This document shows, piece by piece, positions 50,400 through 58,739 of a stretch of DNA of 64,000 bases (the first letter of the stretch is position 1; every line of letters starts with the position of its first letter). The translations under genes were made by a program, and so were the position numbers. The stretch lies in assembly GCF_028745515.1 (NCBI RefSeq), contig NZ_JAQZSG010000011.1, positions 62,001 to 126,000 of the forward strand, in the 5' to 3' direction. This DNA is from Paenibacillus thermotolerans (GTDB lineage: Bacteria > Bacillota > Bacilli > Paenibacillales > YIM-B00363). The notes beneath the pieces were generated by a model. The model worked only from the letters and a program-made list of their open reading frames with translations. It did not search any database and was not told where the DNA came from.

Positions 50400-50413
50400 T
50401 TCAACGATTGAAT

Positions 50414-50449
50414 GGACACTCTAACCGAAATAAGGGGGTGTCCTTTTTT
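50414..50449 (+). terminator. terminator-like hairpin overlapping the next gene's translation start
   Basis: GGACACTC (50414-50421) pairs with GGGTGTCC (50435-50442) including one T-G pair, followed by seven T residues that run into the TTG start codon at 50448. The 3' arm contains the ribosome binding site AAGGGGGTG of the downstream gene. Confidence 0.6.
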
Positions 50450-51416
50450 GTACGACAGTATCATTGTCGGCGGAGGGATTGCCGGACTTCAGGCGGCGAT
50501 ACAGCTTGGGCGTTACCGCCGAACCGTCGTAGTGATCGACCGGGAAGACGGACGCTCGACGCTGTGCCGGAGCTATCACAATGTGCTGGGGTATCCGGAA
50601 GGAGTCAGCGGGGAATGGCTGCGTCAATCGGGCCGGAAGCAAGCGGCCGCATACGGGGTCCAATTCGTTGCCGCAGAGGCGGCGGAAGCCGAAAGGCATA
50701 AGGACGGCATCTTTACGGTGGCTTGCCGCAAGGGCGGTCGTTATGCGGCGAGATCGGTGCTTCTGGCTACGGGAGTTAAGGACAGAATCCCCGAAGTGCC
50801 CGGGCTTCGGCCATGCTTAGGGTTAACGGTTTATATTTGCCCCGATTGCGACGGCTATGAAATCCGCGGGAAGCGTACGCTCGTTCTCGGCTCCGGAAAC
50901 GCCGGAGCGGGAATGGCGCTTGAGCTTATGTACCATAAGCCCGCCGGCATTACGCTTATCAATCATGAACGGATCGCGGCGACTCCGGAGCTTGAAGCGA
51001 AGCTTGCGCAAGCGGGCATTGAAACGGTTCCCGGGCCGATCGAACATATCGTCCATAACGGTCCGGAGCATGTAGGGACGTTTGCCGGGGTGCGGCTGAA
51101 AGACGGGACGGCGATTGAAGCGGAGCGAGCTTTTATCGCTTTCGGCGGAAACGAGGTTCGCTCGGATTTGGCCGCGAAGCTTGGAGTGGAGCGGATGGAA
51201 AACAAGCATATCGCGACCGATTCCCGCTCGAAGATGACCAATGTACCCGGCGTGTGGGCGGCCGGCGATGTGGCCGTTCATTCACAGCAGCTTACGATTG
51301 CGATGGGCGAGGGCTTGCAGGCTGCGATCTGGATGCATAAATGGCTGTTGAAGCAGGACGCCTTGACGGGCATGTGTTCGGATTCGGGCTCGGGCTCGGG
51401 GAATAGCGGCTCTTGA
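50448..51416 (+). CDS. FAD/NAD(P)-dependent thioredoxin-reductase-like oxidoreductase
   Basis: 322 aa. FAD-binding GGGIAGLQAAIQLGRY at the N terminus, redox-type CPDCDGYE around residue 133, NAD(P)-binding LVLGSGNAGAGMALEL, and AAGDVAVHSQQLTIAMGEG at the C terminus. The domain order is that of low-molecular-weight thioredoxin reductases, but the Cys pair motif differs from the usual CATCDG. It probably reduces a small thiol protein or disulfide. TTG start. A Ser/Gly-rich tail (DSGSGSGNSGS) is unusual. Confidence 0.82.
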   Translation: MYDSIIVGGGIAGLQAAIQLGRYRRTVVVIDREDGRSTLCRSYHNVLGYPEGVSGEWLRQSGRKQAAAYGVQFVAAEAAEAERHKDGIFTVACRKGGRYAARSVLLATGVKDRIPEVPGLRPCLGLTVYICPDCDGYEIRGKRTLVLGSGNAGAGMALELMYHKPAGITLINHERIAATPELEAKLAQAGIETVPGPIEHIVHNGPEHVGTFAGVRLKDGTAIEAERAFIAFGGNEVRSDLAAKLGVERMENKHIATDSRSKMTNVPGVWAAGDVAVHSQQLTIAMGEGLQAAIWMHKWLLKQDALTGMCSDSGSGSGNSGS

Positions 51417-51463
51417 AACGGTACATTATACCTTTGTATTTACTCAATAGGAGGTAACGGCCA

Positions 51464-51646
51464 GTGGTAAACAAGAACGGCATTACGGACGCGAATTCTG
51501 CGAATACGAACGACAACATGACGGCGCAGGCGGTTGAAGGCGCGGTGGACAACCCTCACAACGTGATGAGCGTGAACGACAAGCTGGCGGGAATCGAAAC
51601 GGAGCGGTCGATCGAAGCGAATGAACGCCAGAAGTCGGCTGAATAG
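51464..51646 (+). CDS. small hydrophilic protein of unknown function
   Basis: 60 aa, Asn/Asp/Glu-rich, no hydrophobic core or cysteine: VNKNGITDANSANTNDNM ... ETERSIEANERQKSAE. GTG start behind TAGGAGGTAACG. Composition resembles small spore or stress proteins of Bacillales but no family is recognised. Has its own terminator at 51661-51703. Confidence 0.6.
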   Translation: MVNKNGITDANSANTNDNMTAQAVEGAVDNPHNVMSVNDKLAGIETERSIEANERQKSAE

Positions 51647-51660
51647 CTTCACTGGAAAAG

Positions 51661-51703
51661 AAAAGGTCCAATCATCCGCGGCCCGGAGATTGGACCTTTT
51701 CTT
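51661..51703. terminator. bidirectional terminator
   Basis: AAAAGGTCCAATC (51661-51673) pairs perfectly with GATTGGACCTTTT (51688-51700). The convergent DUF2161 gene ends inside the loop side at 51672. Confidence 0.85.
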
Positions 51704-52463
51704 TGTTTATGTTAAAGCCCGCCACCACTTCTTCAAACTCGCCAAGCGCCTTCTCTCCTTCCGGCGTCAGCTCATACACGCCGCGCGATACCCGGCGGAA
51801 CCAGCCGTACACGTTGCCGCGAACAATGAGCGCTGCCTTGTCGGTGCCGGCAAGCTCCCGCAGCCGTCTGGGCGACAGCGGGCCGTTCGCGTGAAGCGCC
51901 TCGGCGCACCGCAGCGCCTTCTCTCGGTACGCGGTCACCAGCTTTCGGCCCGTTCCGCCTCCGGCGTTGTAGTCGCCGCTTCGTTCCCGGAACTCCGTTA
52001 CAAGCTTTAAGGTACGGCGTCCGGGCTTGGCGGGGCCGATCCTGGGCGGCTCGTCCCCCGGGTGCGCGTGCACCTCGACGAGCGCCGGCTTGCGCTTATA
52101 CAACCTCACGGTAAGCAGGCCGATGCCGAGCATCCGGCACAGCCTGCGCATCTCCCCTACGGCGAAGCCCCCTCTGCCGACAGTGAGCTCCGCGGCAATG
52201 TATACGTTAGGCGTTGCCGACAGCCGCTGAACCGCTTGCAGCACAAGCGACAAATTAAAGCGCCGCTTCAGCTCCACAATGACCGGCCACTCCTCTCCCT
52301 CGCGGATGGCCACGACATCGCAGTCGCGAACCTCGCCGCGAACCGTAAAGCCTTGCTCCTCCAGCCACTTCTTTACCGGCGCATACAGCTCCGTCTCCGC
52401 TCTGACCCGTTCCGTAACCGGCGCGCTGTTGTCCCTGCCTCCGCTTTCCTTCCGCTTTCCCAC
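51672..52463 (-). CDS. DUF2161 family protein, putative PD-(D/E)XK nuclease fold
   Basis: 263 aa. Residues about 25-120 carry the restriction-endonuclease-like core: LYAPVKKWLEEQGFTV, the Asp of DCDVVAI and E-L-K of VIVELKRRFNLSLVLQAVQR, together the D...ExK pattern. The C-terminal ~100 residues look like a winged-helix region (LSPRRLRELAGTDKAALIVRGNVYGWFRRVSRG). Soluble, basic. GTG start. Possibly a stand-alone DNA-processing enzyme; substrate unknown. Confidence 0.75.
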   Translation of the reverse strand: MGKRKESGGRDNSAPVTERVRAETELYAPVKKWLEEQGFTVRGEVRDCDVVAIREGEEWPVIVELKRRFNLSLVLQAVQRLSATPNVYIAAELTVGRGGFAVGEMRRLCRMLGIGLLTVRLYKRKPALVEVHAHPGDEPPRIGPAKPGRRTLKLVTEFRERSGDYNAGGGTGRKLVTAYREKALRCAEALHANGPLSPRRLRELAGTDKAALIVRGNVYGWFRRVSRGVYELTPEGEKALGEFEEVVAGFNINKEKVQSPGRG

Positions 52464-52552
52464 GTTCGCCGCACTCCCGCCTGTACTCCGATATTAATAA
52501 GAATTATAGCACGTCCCCTGCAAATTATGGGGAAACTTATCCTTTACCCCCG

Positions 52553-52560
52553 CATACACT
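52553..52560 (+). promoter_or_regulatory. candidate SigE -10 element of prkA
   Basis: CATACACT fits the SigE -10 consensus CATACAMT. The -35 (AACTTAT, about 14 bp upstream) is weak. prkA is a SigE-dependent gene in B. subtilis. Confidence 0.45.
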
Positions 52561-52644
52561 TAACTACAGTAACAGTCGGTAAGATAACCTTCCGTGTCTT
52601 ATGATGTAGGCGGCCTTTTAGCAACCTTGGAGGGGGTTATACGA

Positions 52645-54540
52645 ATGGATATTTTGAAGCGAATATCGGATTACCGCGGCGAAGAGGAACGTCTAGCCTG
52701 GTCCGGAACGTTTGCCGATTATCTTCAACTGGTTCGCAAACAGCCCCACTTGGCTATGACGGCGCATGCTCGAGTGTATGAAATGATAAAGCATGCCGGA
52801 ATCGAGGAGTCGAACGGCCAAAAAAGATATATGTTCTTCGAGAAGGAAATATTCGGCCTGGAGCGTGCGCTGGAGAAGCTGGTGGAGGAATATTTTCATT
52901 CCGCCGCGCGGCGGCTTGACGTCCGAAAGCGCATACTTCTTCTCATGGGACCCGTATCCGGCGGCAAATCGACGATTGTGACGCTGCTGAAGCGGGGATT
53001 GGAGAAGTTTTCGCGGACGGATATGGGGGCGGTGTACGCCATTAAAGGCTGCCCGATGCACGAGGACCCGTTCCACCTTATTCCGCTCGAGCTGCGCCCC
53101 GAAGTGGAGAAGGAGCTGGGCATCAAGATCGAAGGCAACCTGTGTCCGTCGTGCCAGCTTCGGCTGAAGACCGAATATGACGGCCGCGTCGAGCATGTGC
53201 CTGTGGAGCGCGTGCTCATTTCCGAGGATCAGCGCATCGGGATCGGGACGTTCTCTCCCTCCGATCCGAAATCTCAGGACATTGCGGATTTAACGGGGAG
53301 CATCGATTTCTCGACCATTACGGAATACGGCTCCGAATCGGATCCTAGAGCGTACCGGTTTGACGGCGAGCTGAACAAGGCGAACCGCGGCGTAATGGAA
53401 TTTCAAGAGATGCTCAAGTGCGACGAGAAGTTTCTGTGGAACCTTCTCTCGCTTACGCAGGAAGGCAACTTTAAAGCAGGCCGGTTCGCGCTCATCTCCG
53501 CGGATGAACTCATCGTGGCGCACACGAACGAATCGGAGTATAAATCGTTCATTGCCAACAAGAAGAACGAGGCGCTTCAATCGCGGATGATCGTGATGCC
53601 GATTCCGTACAACCTGCGGGTGACCGACGAGGAGAAAATATACGCGAAACTTATCGGCCAGTCGGATATGAGGCACGTGCACATCGCCCCTCACGCGCTG
53701 CGTTCCGCGGCTATATTCTCGATATTGACGCGGCTTAAGGAATCGAAGAAGCAAGGCATGGATTTAGTAAAAAAGATGCGCATGTACGACGGGGAATCGA
53801 TCGAAGGCTTCAAGCCGGCAGACGTGAAGGAAATGCAGAACGAATTTCTGGACGAAGGCATGAGCGGCGTCGATCCGCGTTATGTCATCAACCGGATATC
53901 CTCGGCGCTGATTCGTCAGGATTTGCCGTGCATCAACGCGCTCGACGTGCTTCGCGCCATCAAAGACGGGCTCGATCAGCACGCCTCCATTACGAAGGAG
54001 GAGCGGGAGAAGTATTTGAACTTCATTTCGCTCGCCCGCAAGGAATACGACGAAACGGCGAAGAAGGAAATCCAGAAGGCGTTCGTCTATTCGTTCGAGG
54101 AGTCCGCGAAGACGTTGTTTGAAAACTATTTGGATAACGTGGAGGCTTATTGCAATTGGAATAAAATCAAGGATCCGCTCACAGGCGAGGAAATGGACCC
54201 GGACGAAAGGCTGATGCGCTCGATCGAGGAGCAAATCGGCATATCCGACAATGCAAAGAAGGCGTTCCGCGAAGAGATTCTGATCCGCATGTCGTCCTAC
54301 GCCCGTAAAGGGAAGACGTTCGAATACGCGACGCACGATCGTCTGCGCGAGGCGATCGAGAAAAAGCTGTTTGCCGATTTGAAGGATGTCGTCAAAATCA
54401 CCACCTCCACAAAGACGCCGGACGAAGCGCAGCTGAAAAAAATTAACGAAGTAAGCCGCAGGCTGATCGACGAGCACGGATATTGCCCGGTTTGCGCCAA
54501 CGAGCTGCTTCGCTACGTGGGCAGCCTGCTGAACCGATAG
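52645..54540 (+). CDS. prkA: serine protein kinase PrkA
   Basis: 631 aa, usual length. AAA-type ATPase core with P-loop LLMGPVSGGKSTIV near residue 105 and a Cys-rich insertion (CPMHEDPFHLIP, CPSCQLRLK), then the C-terminal kinase-like domain ending in HGYCPVCANELLRYVGSLLNR. GGAGGGGGT upstream of ATG 52645. PrkA participates in sporulation in Bacillus and has been shown to have ATP-dependent protease-like features. Upstream in-frame codons from 52594 are leader. Confidence 0.94.
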   Translation: MDILKRISDYRGEEERLAWSGTFADYLQLVRKQPHLAMTAHARVYEMIKHAGIEESNGQKRYMFFEKEIFGLERALEKLVEEYFHSAARRLDVRKRILLLMGPVSGGKSTIVTLLKRGLEKFSRTDMGAVYAIKGCPMHEDPFHLIPLELRPEVEKELGIKIEGNLCPSCQLRLKTEYDGRVEHVPVERVLISEDQRIGIGTFSPSDPKSQDIADLTGSIDFSTITEYGSESDPRAYRFDGELNKANRGVMEFQEMLKCDEKFLWNLLSLTQEGNFKAGRFALISADELIVAHTNESEYKSFIANKKNEALQSRMIVMPIPYNLRVTDEEKIYAKLIGQSDMRHVHIAPHALRSAAIFSILTRLKESKKQGMDLVKKMRMYDGESIEGFKPADVKEMQNEFLDEGMSGVDPRYVINRISSALIRQDLPCINALDVLRAIKDGLDQHASITKEEREKYLNFISLARKEYDETAKKEIQKAFVYSFEESAKTLFENYLDNVEAYCNWNKIKDPLTGEEMDPDERLMRSIEEQIGISDNAKKAFREEILIRMSSYARKGKTFEYATHDRLREAIEKKLFADLKDVVKITTSTKTPDEAQLKKINEVSRRLIDEHGYCPVCANELLRYVGSLLNR

Positions 54541-54620
54541 CCGCTCTTAAAGCCGGATAGCATTTCTTCCACAGGGGACAATAGCAATTATTCAACCCTG
54601 GTTAGTGGAGGAGATACGCT

Positions 54621-55127
54621 TTGGCTGAGAAGCTTCAAGAGCGGGAGAAGGAGCAGCGCGCAGTTCATGAAGAGCTGCAGTCTCCGTCATTTATCGATAA
54701 CCGCGTCGATGTGAAAGCGGCGACCGTCGTCACCTTGGAATTCATGTTCAGGGCGTTAAGCGAAAACCGGGAACCGAAGGAAGGCGACAAGAAGCGGCCG
54801 AAATTCAATCTGCTGACGAACTTCGGACTGGTGGAGGGCGCCGTCGTCAGAGGGCCGGCAGCCGAAGTCGAGGCGGAAGGCGATCAAGCGGCGGAACGCC
54901 ACGTTTACGTAACGGAAATGTTCCAGCAGTCCATGGATATCCGCAACGAACAGCTGAAGGCGGCGGTTGACGAGATGGAGGGCCAGCCTGTAGTGGTCAA
55001 CAATACGGGAGCGATTTTGGTGGAGGATGTGACGATTACTCCCTACGCCAATCCGACGCATAAAATTCATATGGATCATGTGTATTTATTTACCGATCAA
55101 ATTATAGGCGTCACCGCCAGCTTGTAA
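54621..55127 (+). CDS. conserved hypothetical protein downstream of prkA
   Basis: 168 aa soluble protein, no signal peptide or membrane helix. TTG start with GGAGGAG. Sequence NRVDVKAATVVTLEFMFRALSENREP, KFNLLTNFGLVEGAVV and VNNTGAILVEDVTITPYANPTHKI suggests a beta-rich fold; family not recognised. 80 bp after prkA, with no terminator between, so it may be co-expressed in the mother cell. Terminator at 55171-55200. In many Bacillales prkA is followed instead by yhbH and spoVR, which are absent here. Confidence 0.65.
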   Translation: MAEKLQEREKEQRAVHEELQSPSFIDNRVDVKAATVVTLEFMFRALSENREPKEGDKKRPKFNLLTNFGLVEGAVVRGPAAEVEAEGDQAAERHVYVTEMFQQSMDIRNEQLKAAVDEMEGQPVVVNNTGAILVEDVTITPYANPTHKIHMDHVYLFTDQIIGVTASL

Positions 55128-55170
55128 CCGGAAGTTTTTCTTGCGATTTAAGAATGGTTGTTCTTTTGAA

Positions 55171-55200
55171 AAACCCGGCTTCGATGGAAGCCGGGGTTTT
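55171..55200. terminator. terminator after 54621-55127 (bidirectional)
   Basis: AAACCCGGCTTC (55171-55182) pairs with GAAGCCGGGGTTT (55187-55199) across a GATG loop, with one extra G; T run follows. Confidence 0.85.
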
Positions 55201-55558
55201 ACCGTTTCGATTGCTTCTTGTACCGTTCTTTCCTTGACAGCGGCCCCGGTTCGTCGTCCTTCTGCTCTTCGTTCCTTCGGCCCATGAACGGCAGCGGCAT
55301 CGGCTCGATCGAAACGGCGGCTTCCGAGGCGGTTCCGGCATCCATGACGGAATACAGCTGCGATCGCAGCGTTTGAATTTCCAATTGAAGGTCGTCGATC
55401 ATGCGCAGCAGCCGCAGCTGATTGCGAACGACGGCATGCAGCAGCTTGTCCTTATCGCCGCTCTCCAATCGGGGGTCCTCGTCCCCCTTCATCGTCTCGT
55501 CTGTGTAATCGTGTAAGAGCGCTTCCAACTCCTCTTTGGATAAAACATTTTCCACCAT
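55199..55558 (-). CDS. small acidic/helical protein, unknown function
   Basis: 119 aa from ATG 55558 (GGGAGGGA at 7 nt). N-terminal MVENVLSKEELEALLHDY resembles the LSxxEIDALL segment at the start of FliM/FliY flagellar switch proteins, but no C-ring domain follows. The middle is a predicted helix (HAVVRNQLRLLRMIDDLQLEIQTLRSQL) and the C terminus is charged (RKERYKKQSKR). No family assigned. Confidence 0.6.
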   Translation of the reverse strand: MVENVLSKEELEALLHDYTDETMKGDEDPRLESGDKDKLLHAVVRNQLRLLRMIDDLQLEIQTLRSQLYSVMDAGTASEAAVSIEPMPLPFMGRRNEEQKDDEPGPLSRKERYKKQSKR

Positions 55559-55621
55559 TGGAAGGTCCCTCCCGGAAACTTCGACTCTGCTAAAAATTGT
55601 TATTTCCAATGTAGCATATTT

Positions 55622-56386
55622 CTAGAAGAGGTTGAAGGGGAAAAATTGAAGCGATCCGGAAGCCGGCACGCCGCGGTCCGCCCATTCTTCCAACGTCAGC
55701 TTGTTTTCGTATATCGTCCGGGCTGTTTCGACGCCTACGTAGCGAATATGCCAAGGCTCATATGCATAGCCGGTTATGCCTTCCTTGCCTTCGGGGTACC
55801 GGAGGATAAAGCCGAAGCGGTGCGCGTTGTCCGCAAGCCATAAGCCCTCCTTCGTTCGGCCGAACGGCGCCGACAGCGTCAATCCGACGCTTTTCGCCGA
55901 GACGTCCAGCGCCAGCCCCGTCTGGTGCTCGCTCATCCCGGGAGATGCGTTGTAGCGGGAAGCTGCGGCGACACCTTTCATCCGTACATTATAGCGCCAC
56001 AGCGCGCTCTGGGTTTTATAGGAACGGTACCCGGATACGCCGTACAGCATAACGCCTTCCTTCGCGGCGGTACGGAACAGCTCCTCCGCGGCGTCCGCCG
56101 CCGGCTTGCGCAAATACCGCTTTTCGGCTTCCCCTTCGAAGCTGAACGGAATATCGGGCACGACCAAATCAATCGGCGCATAACTGGCGGAAAGCGGCTG
56201 CAGCTTGTTCACAATCAAAGAAATGCTTTCCGCTTCCATAGCCCCTGCTTCGACCGAAACGCTTTCTTCGAAAGCGGGAGCCGGCTCCCATACGGACGCT
56301 GCCTGCAGCGTTTGCTCCAGCAGAAAGGCCGTTGCGACGGCGATGATCGGAGCGGCAATGACGGTTAGCGCTTTTTTGTGGAGCAT
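55622..56386 (-). CDS. M15B D-alanyl-D-alanine carboxypeptidase (VanY/LdcB-like)
   Basis: 254 aa. N-terminal signal anchor (ALTVIAAPIIAVATAFLLE). The zinc peptidase motifs are SGYRSYKTQ, SEHQTGLALDVS (His and Asp ligands) and EPWHIRYVG (His ligand). Cleaves terminal D-Ala or L-Ala-type bonds in peptidoglycan stem peptides outside the membrane. ATG 56386 is preferred over GTG 56392 for spacing to TAAGGGG. Lies beside an L,D-transpeptidase gene on the same strand. Confidence 0.87.
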   Translation of the reverse strand: MLHKKALTVIAAPIIAVATAFLLEQTLQAASVWEPAPAFEESVSVEAGAMEAESISLIVNKLQPLSASYAPIDLVVPDIPFSFEGEAEKRYLRKPAADAAEELFRTAAKEGVMLYGVSGYRSYKTQSALWRYNVRMKGVAAASRYNASPGMSEHQTGLALDVSAKSVGLTLSAPFGRTKEGLWLADNAHRFGFILRYPEGKEGITGYAYEPWHIRYVGVETARTIYENKLTLEEWADRGVPASGSLQFFPFNLF

Positions 56387-56481
56387 ACGCACCTACCCCT
56401 TATATTCGAATCTCTGTTAATACATTGTATGCCGCTTGTCCTTCCGGTAGACGGGAAAAAGCGCCCCGCCCGACCATTCGA

Positions 56482-57390
56482 TCATGGCGCAGGCGCGGGC
56501 GCGGCGGGGGATGTCATAATAATCGTATGGCTCATCGCATCCCATTCGACATTATAGCCGGACATTTGGGCGACATCCCGGAGCGGAATCATGATCGTCC
56601 CGTTCAGATTGCGCGATTCCAGCGTCAGCTCCATTGGCTCGCCGTTCACCTCCACGCTTTTCGTTTCGGCCTGGTGAACGATCGTCCGATTTCCGATGGT
56701 TGCGGTAACCGTCTTTGCGCTTTGGTCCCAGAGAATCGTCCCTCCGATAAGCTCGAAGCTGTTGCGCAGCGGCACGAACACTCTATCTTTATACAAGATC
56801 AGCTCCCTCTCCACCGGCTTCGTTTCCCCGTCGATCATCAAGGTGCCTTTGAAGGTTTTCAATAAGGGGTACTGGTGTTTAGCCGCGATTTCATCGAAGG
56901 ATAGCTTTGAGTTCGTTATAACGACGTAGGTGAACATTTTTACTTGATCGTAAAGCCAATGAATTTCATCGTTATTCATCCGAATACAGCCGGCGCTCAC
57001 ATATTTTCCGATCGAATCCGGATTGTTGTTGCCGTGGATCGCATAAGTCGTTCCATAGGTTTTCCCAACTTCAAGGCCGAGCCAGCGGTCGCCGAGCGGA
57101 TTTTTCGGGTCGCCGCCCGGAATGTTGTCTTTGTAATACGGGCGGTTCTTGATTTTGCTTACGATTTTGAATTTCCCTTCGGGTGTGAGCTTAGTGGTGC
57201 GGCCGGTCGCCACGGAAAACTCCTTCTCCAGCACCCCGTTCCGATAATACGCGAGCTTATTCGTCTTTTTATTTACGATAATTAAGTCCTCCGAAGACTC
57301 GCCGGCCTTCGCGGTTCCCGCTAAGCAGCAAGCCAGAAGCAAGGCGAACAAGACGGCCGTGACGGTACATCGATAAAGATTGCGGTTCAA
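56482..57390 (-). CDS. secreted L,D-transpeptidase (YkuD) with copper-amine-oxidase-like N domain
   Basis: 302 aa from TTG 57390 (AGGGGGTGTT upstream). Signal peptide FALLLACCLAGTAKA, then YkuD domain (about residues 32-160) with the catalytic HGNNNPDSIG...SAGCIRM box (Cys nucleophile). The C-terminal 110 residues form a copper-amine-oxidase N-like domain (VFVPLRNSFELIGGTILWD, IMIPLRDVAQMSGYNVEWD) that typically attaches to cell wall. Ends in Pro/Ala. Forms 3-3 crosslinks or tethers proteins to peptidoglycan. Confidence 0.88.
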   Translation of the reverse strand: MNRNLYRCTVTAVLFALLLACCLAGTAKAGESSEDLIIVNKKTNKLAYYRNGVLEKEFSVATGRTTKLTPEGKFKIVSKIKNRPYYKDNIPGGDPKNPLGDRWLGLEVGKTYGTTYAIHGNNNPDSIGKYVSAGCIRMNNDEIHWLYDQVKMFTYVVITNSKLSFDEIAAKHQYPLLKTFKGTLMIDGETKPVERELILYKDRVFVPLRNSFELIGGTILWDQSAKTVTATIGNRTIVHQAETKSVEVNGEPMELTLESRNLNGTIMIPLRDVAQMSGYNVEWDAMSHTIIMTSPAAPAPAP

Positions 57391-57627
57391 TGGATGAACA
57401 CCCCCTGGAAGTGATTTCTTAACACTGTTAATCAATATTAGGGAAGGTGTGTGTCCTATGACCTAAATAAATCTTACTTTCGGTGCAACATTATCGGGGG
57501 TTGAGTCGTCGCTCGGCCATCAACTTGCAAGCTGAGCGCGGAGGTGCGAGCCGGAAGTAGGGTCTTTGGAACCTTTTTGCCGTTCTTTTCGTCTATTGAT
57601 GTAACTGCGGAAGAAAGGCGTGATGGA

Positions 57628-58641
57628 ATGCTAGCCAAAAACAAGTGGGCAATTCTCAGCTGTGTGCTTTTGATCTTAATAGCGGGCACCGCTTTCCGAA
57701 ACGCGATTGCGGCTTCGCTGTTCCGTATGTTTGTAGCGCCGAAAATCAACGAACAACTTGCGGAAACGTATGTGCCGATCGAGCCTGACCCATCCTCCGA
57801 GGCGACAGTGTTGCAGCCCGAGCCGGAGCGGGGTAAGTCGCCTATTACGTTCTTGCTGCTTGGGGTTGACCAGCGGGGGAAGGAACGCGGCCGATCGGAT
57901 ACGATGATGTTCGGCGTGTTTTTGCCGGAGAGCAAAGACCTGACTTTGGTTTCGATCCCGAGGGATTCATATATTTATTTGCCTGAAGAGGGCCGGTACG
58001 ATAAAGCGACCCATGCATACGCGTACGGCGGCGCGAAGGGCGCTGTGAAAGCCGTCGAGCGGCTGCTGGACCAGCCGATAGACTACTATGTGTCCATCAA
58101 TTTTAAAGGCGTGGTCGAAATGGTGGACAGTCTGGGCGGAATTGAGTTAAATATCGGGAAGGATCTTGTCAATGACGACCCGGACCATGAGAAGTTTGTC
58201 GTAAAGGCCGGCCAGGATAAGTATATGGGAGTCGATGCGCTAAATTATCTCCGTTACCGGGAGGATGCCGGGGGCGATTTGAGCCGTGCGGCCAGAAACC
58301 AGGAGTTTATCGCTGCATTGCTCAAGAAAGCTAAGAGCTTTGAAAATTTGACCAAGGTCAGCGAGCTGCTGGGCATTGTAGGCGACAATCTCCAAACGAA
58401 TATGCCGCCTGGGGATATTACGGAACGGATTGCCGATTATATCGGGGATAACGAAAAGAGCTTAGCCATCCATTCCACTACGCTAAGCGGGCATGGCGCT
58501 TGGAAGGATAAGGTGTGGTATCTTGAACTGGATGAAGTGAAGGTAGCCGAAGCGAGGCTTCAGATTGACGAGCTTATTCGGCAAGCGGACCTTCCTTCCG
58601 TTCAGGCCGAAGCAGCTTCGTCTTTATCTCCGATTAATTAA
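57628..58641 (+). CDS. LytR-CpsA-Psr (LCP) family wall-polymer ligase
   Basis: 337 aa from ATG 57628. One N-terminal membrane helix (WAILSCVLLILIAGTAF) and an extracellular LCP domain: FLLLGVDQRGKERGRSDTMMFG, SIPRDSYIYLPE, KATHAYAYGGA and LNYLRYREDAGGDLSRAARNQEF contain the conserved Asp/Arg residues that bind the polyprenyl-pyrophosphate substrate. Attaches teichoic acids or other glycopolymers to peptidoglycan. The 240-bp region upstream separates it from the divergent L,D-transpeptidase. Confidence 0.9.
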   Translation: MLAKNKWAILSCVLLILIAGTAFRNAIAASLFRMFVAPKINEQLAETYVPIEPDPSSEATVLQPEPERGKSPITFLLLGVDQRGKERGRSDTMMFGVFLPESKDLTLVSIPRDSYIYLPEEGRYDKATHAYAYGGAKGAVKAVERLLDQPIDYYVSINFKGVVEMVDSLGGIELNIGKDLVNDDPDHEKFVVKAGQDKYMGVDALNYLRYREDAGGDLSRAARNQEFIAALLKKAKSFENLTKVSELLGIVGDNLQTNMPPGDITERIADYIGDNEKSLAIHSTTLSGHGAWKDKVWYLELDEVKVAEARLQIDELIRQADLPSVQAEAASSLSPIN

Positions 58642-58739
58642 GTTTATATCTACCATAAAAACCTTGAAGTTTTGCTCATTGCCTCCCCATGGTACGATCC
58701 CAATATATACCTTTTAAAAGCGTACAGGGGGAAACGGCC

